From NCBI RefSeq assembly GCF_963576675.1, contig NC_088916.1, forward strand, positions 18,452,501 through 18,516,500: DNA of 64,000 bases, in the 5' to 3' direction. The position numbers were made by a program, and so were the translations under genes. A model generated the notes under the pieces. That model was not told where the DNA came from. It saw only the letters and a program-made list of their open reading frames with translations, and searched no databases. Shown here piece by piece: positions 55,320-64,000 of this stretch. Source of the DNA: Euphorbia lathyris (Eukaryota > Streptophyta > Magnoliopsida > Malpighiales > Euphorbiaceae). The stretch's first letter is position 1; each line of letters starts with the position of its first letter.

Positions 55320-55998
55320 CTCGGGATCTCTTTCTATATTGACTTTCTTCATTTTCTAAATCAGATTCTCTTATTTCTTTTTTCCACTTCCAGACAAATG
55401 TATTTTAGAGGGCATATCATAATTTATAAATAACAATAATAACTACAAATAAAAGTTAATAATCACTCAATCAATCAAAATATCAAAGGAATTATAGCAC
55501 TTGGATTATGCCAACTTTAGTCAGTTTTCAATTATATTATAACCTTTAATTGTAAATGAAGAGTAAAATTAATAATCTATAAAGATTTGAATTAAATTGA
55601 AATACTTGAGGAAATATTAAAAACTTAGAACCTGCTAACACTAATATAAAATACTATAAATATTTGAATTGAAATACTTGAGGAAATATAAAAAATTTGA
55701 AAGCAGCTAACAGTATAATATGAAAAACTTAATAAAATAAATTTTATTAATTACCCAAATCAGTAATTGTTATGAACCTGTTAATATAAATTATAATTCC
55801 TATTAAAAAACCTGTTAATATAAATGATGATTCCTATTAAAAAAACCTCAAATAAGTTATTTGCTAAAAAAAACCCTAAATTAGTAATTGCTATATGTTA
55901 AAATATTTCTTACCAAATAGCAATAAAAAAACCCAAATCACAGCAGTAGAAGAATACAAGATTTCAAATATTTAACATTGAAAATAAAAATTAGGTTC
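55320..55998. other. AT-rich DNA, no gene seen
   Basis: Short internal repeats occur (TTGAATTGAAATACTTGAGG near 55590 and 55665; CCTGTTAATATAAAT at 55780 and 55810; TAAAAAAACC near 55802 and 55840). Confidence 0.5.
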
Positions 55999-56015
55999 AG
56001 AGATTTCTTACCAAA

Positions 56016-56159
56016 GGGGCAGCCCGGTCGCACTACGCGTCCCCGCTGAGCGAGGGTCCGAGGAGGGGTCCCACCACAAGGGTGTACTAGGGGCAGGCCT
56101 TCTCCTGCCAATTTATTTGGCAAGAGGCTGCTCCTAAAACTCGAACCCATGACCTTTTA
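56016..56159 (-). mobile_element. Au-type SINE, 5'-truncated
   Basis: On the minus strand it reads from a B box-like GGTTCGAGTT through GCAGCCTCTTG, ACCCTTGTGGTGGGA and CGACCGGGCTGCCCC, the conserved body and end of the plant Au SINE family. A 17-bp direct repeat, AGAGATTTCTTACCAAA, flanks it (55999-56015, 56160-56176). The A box is missing. Confidence 0.88.
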
Positions 56160-56566
56160 AGAGATTTCTTACCAAATCGAAAAAAAAACAAATCACAACA
56201 GGACAAGAAAAACCAAATCATAGTAATAAAACCCTCCTGCTGTGATTTTATTTATATATATACTATGTAAAAAATATTTTTTTGGTTTCTTAATTTCTTG
56301 GACACTAGACAGATGCTCACGAAACAATGTCCAGGACCGGCCCTACCACAAACCATCTTAATACGATGAGGAACCATTATTAATTTTTTGATAAAATTAT
56401 GATTCTGTTTTGTTAATAGGTAAAACTATTGATATATTAATATATTTTTTTTAAGAACTATACTAATATATTTTAAATTAATTAATAAATAAATATATAA
56501 GTACAATTTCAAAATTAATAAAGAAATCTAATAATTAATATAATTATTGTTAAAACAAGAAGCCTA

Positions 56567-56745
56567 ATTTTCACAATAGCACAAAAATTATTGAAATTGA
56601 TTGTTTCTTGATAAAATAATCACTTGAATCTTTCATAAAAATTTGAACATCGAGTCAATATAGTCCACCTCGCAAAATTGACTAAAGAATCAGTGGAAAT
56701 TATTATGATTATTCGAAAGAAAAACGATATTGTAGATTTTTAGGA
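56567..56745. repeat. Dispersed repeat, left half
   Basis: It matches 4633-4790 (GCCTAATTTTCACAATAGC, then AATATAGTCCA and a decayed remainder). The right half of the same unit reappears only at 59391. Confidence 0.5.
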
Positions 56746-56820
56746 TTGACCCAAAATCATTGGGCCGAATTGAGAAGTACATTGCAGTACTTTCCACTAT
56801 TAATCGATTAGTATGATTTT

Positions 56821-57168
56821 AAGGCACTGTTTGGCAATTAATTATTAGTTAACTGATTTGATTAACTGCTTATTTGTTTAGTAAAACTTAGCTGATTACT
56901 AATAATTTTCTTTATATAATGACACATATAAAATTTTGATTTGGAGTTAAAGTGTAGTAGTTAGAGGTAAAAATATTATTCAAAAGACATGCAATAATAA
57001 ACTAATTGAAAGAACTCTTAAGCTTTTTTAAAATTAGTTTTTTTGAATCTAATAAACTCTTTCAACAATTTTCTCGATAAACATCACTATTAAAATTTTG
57101 ACTAGTTAAAATCTCTAAAATAGTTCAAACCTTTAATTAAAAAAAAAAAACTATTTGCCAAACATGAT
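56821..57168. mobile_element. MITE-like element
   Basis: The ends CTGTTTGGCAAT and ATTTGCCAAACAT form an imperfect inverted repeat around about 340 bp of AT-rich DNA without coding capacity. A related inverted copy is at 6790-7060. I could not fix a target duplication. Confidence 0.5.
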
Positions 57169-57260
57169 TGGTTGTGTTCTAATTTTAGAAAAGAATATGA
57201 ACATGAACGAAGTGAATTTTAGATATGAATAAAACATGTACTAATTCTTTTAGTATAATC

Positions 57261-57730
57261 TCACTACAAAAAATAACCCCTATATCAACGCTTTTTTAAA
57301 TACACTTTTAAAAAGTGTCACTACAAAAAATCAAAATATTTATTGTTATCGAAAATTTAACTCTTAATTTTGTTTTTACCCTTACAAACACAATTCTTTA
57401 CCTGTTTGCCAAACATTAATTTGTTTTTTATTTATTTTTAATTTACTGACCCTACCTTGCCTCTTCTCTCTTTCTCGTGAACGCCTTCGCCGATCTCCTC
57501 TGTTTTGCTAATCTGGTGTGAGGAAACCCTAAATTAGCTTCTTCCTAGTCGCTCCCTAATTTTCCTTTCGTTCTCTCTCTGTGACGGCAACAAAGGCCAT
57601 TGCTATGTGAGGCGGAAGAAGATCACCCCAAGTTCTCTCTCTCTCTCTCTGATATTCCATCGGTGTCCATCAACTGATTTCGTCCTCTGGAATCTAATCT
57701 AAGCTCTGTTGTCTTCAAATCATTAAGGTA
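57261..57730 (+). other. CACTA-like end followed by leader-like DNA
   Basis: CACTACAAAAAATAACCCC occurs at about 57261 and CACTACAAAAAATC again near 57316. From 57440 the DNA becomes CT-rich and leader-like, with a CT microsatellite (57637-57653), and ends at a plausible donor (ATTAAG|GTATTTC, 57727). No start codon with a long frame follows. It could be the 5' end of a captured or decayed gene. Confidence 0.3.
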
Positions 57731-57916
57731 TTTCTTTAAATCTCTGTTGTCTGGTCTAATCTCATATGCTTACTTAAGAACTTTTATGTGAGTGCTTATG
57801 TGATTGGCGTCGAAACCTACAAAGATAAATATAACTTCACAGCCCTTAGGTTGTCAAATCTGAATCTATTCTTTCAAATACAAAACTAACTTAATTTATA
57901 TTATCGATTGCTACTA

Positions 57917-58733
57917 TGATTGGTTCGTTTAGGTAAAACTCTAACTTTACCAATTGAGCCGTATGACAATCCAATTCAAAGAACGACCTGCAGTTATCAT
58001 TCGAAGAATGAATAATCAATTGAGAATAAATCCCTAAAATGCAATGAACAAATAAGCGGTAAGATAAGAATTAAAGCACAACAGTCTCACAATAATGAAG
58101 AAAACCTTCTTTGAATTAACCCTTAATTGAAAATACAAGTTTAGCTATGAATAGCCATGGAGAAAAACCTTTCTCTCTTGTGAAAGAGAGAACAAAATAA
58201 AAATAAAAGCTAAACCTAAAAACTAAAAACGGAATGAAAATTGAATTAAAATTGAATTTTGATTATAAAACGGAATTTTTTTATTAGAGATAGATCCTCT
58301 CCTATTTATAGGAGTTCTCCAACCCTAATTAGGAGATAAATCCTAACTAATTATAAAAAAATAAATATTCTAACTTCCTAATACTACTTGGCTTCTTCCT
58401 TCCTGATTTATAGGCTTAAAACTCTTGAATAGACATCTGAAAACGCGATGGAATTGAACAGATTCGCACTTGATTTATCTGGATTTCTGCCCGTCTGCTT
58501 CTTAGTCTTGCGCAAGACTAACTTCCAGTTTCGACTTCAGATCTTTAAAACAGCTCCAGATTTTATCTTTAACCAAATTAGCTCCAAATAATCCCAATCC
58601 AGCTCCTTTCTTCATAATAAGTCCCTGTAGGAGCATAATACACAAAACAAGTAATAAACCCGTGATAACAATCAAACCGGCTAACAAATAGCATAACAAG
58701 TGGATATTTTATCGCTGAAATAGAGACTTATCA
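57917..58733 (-). mobile_element. Probable solo LTR (gypsy-like)
   Basis: On the minus strand it starts TGATAAGTCTCTATTT, has a TATA-type CCTATAAATAGG near 58300-58315, and ends around CAATCATAG. There is no internal region on either side and no second copy. The left boundary is approximate and no clean target duplication was found. Confidence 0.45.
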
Positions 58734-59236
58734 TTATGTCTCCTCTGTTTTGATAAGGTTTGGAATAGAGCAAAGATACACCTTACTCATTGAGGTAAGA
58801 ATTGGCTCAATCAACATCTTACAAAGATCTGGCCCTATTTCAATGAGGTAAGAACTGTTTTGGATCCCATTTTTCGGTCTTTTAATTGGATGTATGCAGC
58901 TCTAGGTATAGGAAATTAAATGATTTCTAAGTTTGGTATTTTGAAGTTACTGTTTGTGTTATTATTTCGATAGGACTATATGTGTGTCTCGAAATTTTGA
59001 TGTTTGTAAGCAGTGTCTGAGTTGATAAAGGCTTCAGTAGAACCTGTTCTTGAGCAATATAGACCGATCGTACTGTCATCTCTTAAATTTTCCAGAGATG
59101 AAGCAAAGCTATCCATAGGATCCGACCGTTTTGGTAAATTAATATAGACAATTTCCATAACTTTGTCATCAAGGTATCTGTATTCTAATAAACAACAAGA
59201 GGTGGATATATATTAATTTGCATTATATGGTTGCAG

Positions 59237-59341
59237 GTACGCCCTGATGATGAAGCAGGACAAATTCCCATGGCGTATGTAGTGAGGAAAGTAAGAAGCA
59301 ACCTTACAGAGGCTCAAGTTATGCATTTCATTGCAAAACGG
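59237..59341 (+). pseudogene. 4-coumarate-CoA-ligase-like exon
   Basis: A 35-codon open exon lies between a GGTTGCAG acceptor and a GG|GTATGC donor. It encodes [17 protein letters not shown] and [14 protein letters not shown], the C-terminal subdomain of plant acyl-activating enzymes of the 4CL-like type, just before the catalytic Lys region. The exon ending GKILRR is not found. Neighbouring introns or exons are not recognisable in the 500 bases on either side, so it is a fragment. Confidence 0.8.
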
Positions 59342-59390
59342 GTATGCTTATGAATTGTCTCGTCGCAAACAGTTGGTTGTGTATACAGAG

Positions 59391-59700
59391 ATCTCTAACA
59401 TTGTTGTCATTCATACTTTTTTCTTTTTAATTAGACTAGATTTTTTTTTTTTTAAAAAAAAAAAATTTGCGCGCAATGCGCTTACATTAAAGAATAAAGA
59501 AAAATCCCCACCAGACCCCGATGTGATTCGAACCCATGACCTCCCAAGGCATAGGTAAACTCTCAACCACTAGGCTAAGAGCTTCACCACACTAGCTTAT
59601 TTTTAAATTTTGAGATTTTAAATGATTTTACAGATTTTATTTGGATTCAATGCATAAAATATGGATATTGCTATTTATAAAAAAGACCTTATAAAAACTC
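59391..59700. repeat. Dispersed repeat, right half, interrupted by a SINE
   Basis: TCTAACATTGTTGTCATTCA to TTAGACTAG and then CTAGCTTATTTTTAAATTTT to AAAAAGACCTTA match 4790-4970, with the SINE 59440-59590 between them. Confidence 0.6.
59440..59590 (-). mobile_element. tRNA-derived SINE (151 bp)
   Basis: On the minus strand: head GTGGTGAAGCTCT, A box TAGCCTAGTGG (59567-59577), B box GGTTCGAATCA (59524-59534), a body with GGGGTCTGGTGGGGA, and a T/A-rich 3' tail. The duplication ACTAG flanks it (59435-59439, 59591-59595). The contiguous copy near 4835 gives the pre-insertion sequence GACTAGCTTA. The A and B boxes would form an internal RNA polymerase III promoter. Confidence 0.88.
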
Positions 59701-60166
59701 AATATGTAAAAACATCAAATTGGTTTAAACCCTGGAATAGTAAATAACACTCGGAGAGATTCGGAATTCATTTTCGAGAACTGTATGGATAAATTCTAAA
59801 ATACTCTCGGAATAATACAATTTATAATGATAAAATTAGGGCTGTCAATATGGATTACAACACGATAACACGATTCACGTAACACGGAAATTAAACGAAT
59901 TAGGGTTGAGATAAATGGGTTTGTGTCATAAATGGGTCGACATGCCTAACCCGTAAAATAAGCGGGTCGGTTCGCGGGTTGACTCGCGAATTCGTTGTAA
60001 CCCGTATAATTTAGACGAGTCTATGGGTCGTGTCAATCTAACCAGCGAACCCATATAACCCGACTCATATAACCCATCTAACCCATATATCATGTAAATA
60101 TAAATTTTTTTATGGATATTAAAGTAATTTTAATTTTTAACCTTAATATATATATATATATATATA

Positions 60167-62700
60167 TGGGTGAGATCCAGTGTGACAAGGAGTTAGGGTT
60201 GTGACAATGAGCTTATTGTGTGACATAACAAAACTACGTAGTTTTCATGATAATTGAAAAAGGCAATGTGGCAAATTTGTAAATAAAAGGAAAGTGAGGA
60301 TAGAGAAAATTGTTTTATTTCTTTTCTTTAAAATACATTTTCCCGACATTTCTAACCTCGTTTTTCGAAAAGTTTTATACTATTAGACTCGTCTAAATTA
60401 GACGGTCATTTTAAGATCCATGAAGCTCAACTAAAAAAAATTCCGGTGAACGGAATCCGGGTGGGCGTTTTCTTGCGAAAAAAAAGTGTCCAGAAAATTT
60501 GCAAACAGTTCCAGAAAATGTAAAACATTATTCTGAGAAACTTTAATTCTTGGAACGATGCGAGATTTCTTACGGTTTAGTCCCAATAAAACTTGTTCCT
60601 TAATTTTATCCATTTTACATGCTTCAACAATTTGTAGAGTCAAAACCGTAAGGAATCTCATTTTGCGCCAAGAATTAAAGTTTCTTAAAATCATGTTTTA
60701 CATGTTTTGAAATTTTTTGATAATTTTCTGGGCACATTTTTTTGTTATACTTACGTTGTTCCGACAGCGTACGAAATTGTTCCAAATCAGTGTATCATTT
60801 GTTCCAACATAATACTTATATTGTTCCAACAAAATAAATCAGCGTACCATTTTTTCTAACAAAATAGTTCTATTATTCCAGCATAATACATATATTGTTC
60901 CAACATAATATAAATCACTTTAACAATTGTTCCAAATCAATTTTATTATCTATATCTTCGATTTCATTTTTGTTTCTTAGTATTTAATATAATATCTTCA
61001 AATTTATATTAGTTATATTATTTAGAAAATAATTCTAATTTTTATATTCTTCCAACAGAATAATTATATTATTCCAACAGAATAGTCATATTGTTTCAAC
61101 AGAATACTTATATTGTTCCAACAAAATATTGCAACACATAGTGCTGAAAGGTAAGACCAAAAAGTGCCCAGAAAATTATCAAAAAATTCTGAAATATGTA
61201 AAACATCATTTTAAGAAACTTTAATTCTTGGCTCAAAATGAGATTTCTTACGGTTTTGATCCAATAAATTGTTGAAACATGTAAAATGGATAAAATTAAG
61301 GAAATTGTTTTATTGGGACTAAGCCGTAAGAAATCCTACTTCGACCCAAGAATTAAAGTTTCTTAAAATAATGTTTTACATTTTTTGGAATTTGTTGAGA
61401 ATTTACTGGGAACTTTCTGTTTTCTCGCCGGAAAACGCTCACCTGATCGCCGGATTCCGTTGATTTAGGACTAAACCGTAAGGAATCTCACTTTGATACT
61501 ATTAGACTCGTCTAAATTAGACAGTCATTTTAAGATCCCTGAAGCTCAAGTAAAAAAAATTCCGGTGAACGAAATCCGAGTTGGCGTTTTCTGGCAAGGA
61601 AAAAAGTGCCCTGAAAATTCTAAAAAAATTCCAAAAAACGTAAAACATTATTCTAAGAAACTTTAATACTTGGGTCGAAGCGGGATTTCTTACGGTTTAG
61701 TCCCAATAAAATTTGTTCCTTAATTTTATCCATTTTACACGCTTCAACAATTTATTGGGTCAAAACTGTAAGGAATTTTGCTTTGAGCCAAGAATTAAAG
61801 TTTCTTAAAATGATGGTTTACATGTTTTCGAATTTTTTGATAATTTTTTGGGTACGTTTTTTTTCCTACTTACATTGTTCCAAATCAGTGTACCATTTGT
61901 TCCAAATCAGTGTACCATTTGTGCCAACATAATACTTGTATTGTTCCAACAGAAAAATGTTTTATTTCTTTTCTTTAAAATATATTTTTCTGACATTTCT
62001 AACTTTGTTTTTCGAAAAATTTTATACTATTAGACGTCTAAATTAGACGGTCATTTTAAGATCCCTGAAGTTCAAGTAAAAAAAATTCCGGTGAACGGAA
62101 TCCGGGTGGGCGTTTTTTGGCGAGAAATAAAGTGCTCAGAAAATTCTTAAAAAATTTCAGAAAATGTAAAACATTATTCTAAGAAACTTTAATTCTTGGG
62201 TCGAAGCGGGATTTCTTACGGTATAGTCCCAACAAATTGTTGAAGCATGTAAAATGGATAAAATTAAGGAAAAAGTTTTATTGGGACTAAACCGTAATAA
62301 ATCCTGTTTCGACCCAAGAATTAAAGTTTCTTAGAATAATGTTTTACATTTTCTGGAATGTTTTTAGAATTTTCTGGGTACTTTTTTTCTCGCCGGAAAA
62401 CGCCCACTGGGATTCCATTCACCGGAAATTTTTTTAATTGAGCTTCAGGGATCTTAAAATAATCGTCTAATTTAGAAGAGTCTAATAGTATAAAAAATTT
62501 TGAAAAACGATGTTAGAGATGTCGGAAAAATGTATTTTAAAGAAAATAAATAAAACAATTTTCTCTACCATCTCTTTCATTTTATTTACCAATTTGTCAC
62601 CTTCCCCTTTTTAATTATCATCAAAACTACGTAGTTTTGTTATGTCACACAATAAGTTCATTGTCACAACTTAAACCCTGGTCACGCTGGATCTCACTCA
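60167..62700. mobile_element. Foldback-type element with modular palindromes
   Basis: The outer inverted repeats (about 250 bp) start TGGGTGAGATCCAG and end CTGGATCTCACTCA, with TA runs outside (60146-60166, 62701-62723). Inside, a module of about 350 bp beginning TTTTAAGATCC(C/A)TGAAG and containing CCGGTGAACG(G/A)AATCCG, GAAACTTTAATTCTTGG and TTACGGTTTAGTCCCAATAA recurs at about 60390, 61510 and 62040. It recurs inverted at about 61150-61480 and 62300-62450. Each module is itself palindromic. TTGTTCCAACA-A-AATA units fill 60775-61140 and 61870-61950. No coding capacity is seen. Confidence 0.82.
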
Positions 62701-62723
62701 TATATATATATATATATATATAT

Positions 62724-63430
62724 ACATATTAGTAGATTACAGAACACGTTAGGTTTCCAACTTTCTTTCCCTAACAATTTGTGATGCCTGCCTCTCTTCA
62801 CTGACATCCGGTGAATGCTTCAGTCTCCAGCCACAAGTCTTTTGTTGATTTAATTTTCCACTTAAATTGTCCTTTTGCCTCTTTTTCCTGTCCATGAGAT
62901 TCAGCTTCAGTCGGTTACACTCATTTATCCGAAACTGCGAGCCTAAGAAATTCTAGGAAATTAGGTATTGATTTTGAGAGACCATGAGATTCGACGGCTT
63001 TTGTACTCTGGTAGACTGTTAGTAGTTCTTTTTTCTAGGATAGTGATGCTTTCCTTTAATCTAGAACTCATGTAGTTGCTTTTAATATGCTTTATTCCTT
63101 TGGTATATAAAATAATAAATAATAGGCTATCAATCTAAACCAGGTTAATTATGGTCTTTAAATTATTTTAAATCAAAGACTAATGAACAAGATACTAATT
63201 CTATTGTTGTTTAAGTTGAATTGAATGTTTTAATTTATTTGTTATTTGGAATTGAATTTTTTTATTTTGTTTGTAAGTTTTGGATTTTAGACTTTTGATG
63301 TTATCTTGTTGAATTTGTTTTGTTAGTTTGTATTGGATTTTATTTTTTCATATGCAGTTATGCATGTTTTTATTTTCTTTTTCATTTTGTTTAGTTGAAT
63401 ATTTTTTTAGTATGAAGTTGCAAAATTAAT
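62724..63430. other. hAT interior right of the foldback, no gene seen
   Basis: T-rich DNA, mostly leader- or intron-like, with no open frame of interest. Confidence 0.5.
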
Positions 63431-63678
63431 TGGGTTAGCTAGGTTGACATGTTCAACCCGCTTTTTAAACGAATCGTGCCGAGTCGACCCATTTATTAAA
63501 TGGGTTGGGATAAATGGGTCACCTGAGTAAGTCGACACGACACGTTTACAACCCGCAAACCCATATTGACACCCCTAGATAAAATTGAGAGAAATCTCTT
63601 TAAAATTGTACTCAATCTCAACAACAGTAAAAAATCCTAAAATTCAGAAAAAATTTATAATCTTAAAATTCAGTGATT

Positions 63679-64000
63679 CTATAAACGAGGATTTAGAGCA
63701 ACTTCAATAAAAAGAACAGTGCTGGAAGCCTCTTCTCTGATCATAAACATAAACGGATGATTTGCTATAAAACTTCGTTGAGACGGCTCCGTAAAAGGCA
63801 CTGTGTCTCCATAACTCATTTCAAATACATTGACGGCAATTGCAATTGTGCCTTCCTCGTTTACTTCGATAGAACATTTCTGAAATCCGTTCGACACATA
63901 AAGTACTCCTAAAGTTTCAATCATCTCATCAATCTCAGCTTTCTCGCTATCAAAAGGCAAATCCAATCCGAGTTTCATGATGCTCGCACAAGCATATTTT
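63679..64000 (-). pseudogene. Serpin-like gene, C-terminal part, runs off the right edge
   Basis: The frame is open from the window edge to a stop at 63679. It gives KLGLDLPFDSEKAEI, LYVSNGFQKCSIEVNEEGT, then FIANHPFMFMIREEASST and VLFIEVALNPRL. These are the last strands of a plant serpin: the conserved EVNEEGT hinge, the reactive-centre loop, and the F(I/V)ADHPF and LNP end blocks. Serpins trap proteases by loop insertion. The hinge continues IAIAVNVFE instead of the Ala-rich stretch usual in inhibitory plant serpins, and the FHKSF motif reads FQKCS, so it may be non-inhibitory or decaying. The ATG at 63978 is internal; the true start is outside the window. Confidence 0.8.

Larger units (their letters stand above)
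59837..63577. mobile_element. hAT-type DNA transposon, non-autonomous, 3.7 kb
   Basis: Terminal inverted repeats TAGGGCTGTCAATATGG and CCATATTGACACCCCTA are flanked by a perfect 8-bp duplication GATAAAAT (59829-59836, 63578-63585), the size typical of hAT. Subterminal zones (to about 60100 and from about 63430) carry many GGGTCG/AACCC words. No transposase frame exists. Most of the interior is the foldback element. Confidence 0.88.

Noticed and set aside
58976..59158. 60-codon minus-strand frame near the 4CL-like exon
   Set aside because: It is on the strand opposite to the exon and I see no convincing domain or splice signals.
59440..59590. Possible tRNA gene from A and B boxes
   Set aside because: It does not fold as a complete tRNA (no matching acceptor stem seen) and has a SINE body, tail and target duplication.

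Overview
The window is plant nuclear DNA, very probably from a eudicot. It is AT-rich, and almost every recognisable reading frame belongs to a plant transposable element. Primer-binding sites complementary to initiator-Met tRNA, CACTA, MULE and hAT DNA transposons, an Au-type SINE, and fragments of typical plant genes (AINTEGUMENTA-like AP2, CFIm25, a 4CL-like ligase, a serpin) all point the same way. I see no intact host gene. The only long uninterrupted retroelement frame that looks undamaged is the gypsy Gag-Pol running off the left edge.

Layout. 1-3918: 5' part of a minus-strand Ty3/gypsy element with its 477-bp LTR. 3919-7060: a copia RNase H relic, two 3'-end LINE remnants and dispersed repeats. 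7395-12938: a minus-strand copia element (copia-1) with two 568-bp LTRs and a second truncated gag beyond its 3' LTR. 12939-14256: unclassified DNA with degenerate direct repeats. 14262-20177: a probable solo LTR (TSD CACTA) that carries a nested copia (copia-2, 15067-19680, TSD TCTTC). 20618-36984: an old copia (copia-3, TSD GTTTT) broken by an insertion/deletion at 22112-24318 and by a younger 9.4-kb copia (copia-4, 26232-35678, 1863-bp LTRs, TSD CTATT).

37238-42240: a CACTA element (TSD AAT) inside a short tandem array, itself holding a 5'-truncated copia (copia-5). 42341-53152: relics of host genes (an AINTEGUMENTA-like exon, a CFIm25-like pseudogene), a 6.0-kb MULE (45552-51590, TSD TTTTTTTAA) in a CFIm25 intron, and a GTTGC-rich array. 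53153-55319: a second copy of the LTR-plus-copia-2 composite. 55320-59830: an Au SINE, a MITE-like element, a probable solo LTR, a 4CL-like exon and a second SINE. 59837-63577: a hAT-type element (TSD GATAAAAT) containing a modular foldback element. 63679-64000: the C-terminal end of a serpin-like gene.

How the parts relate. This is a nested stack in which target-site duplications give the order of insertion. Most coding sequences are broken by stops, frameshifts or deletions, many of the stops being explicable by C-to-T or G-to-A transitions. The best leads are the LTR that appears to have moved with a dead copia passenger, the zf-GRF accessory gene in the MULE, the foldback array, and two strong hairpins in the copia-4 leader. 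Lineage names (Ale, Angela/TAR, Tork, Tat) are inferences from motif style, not from a tree.
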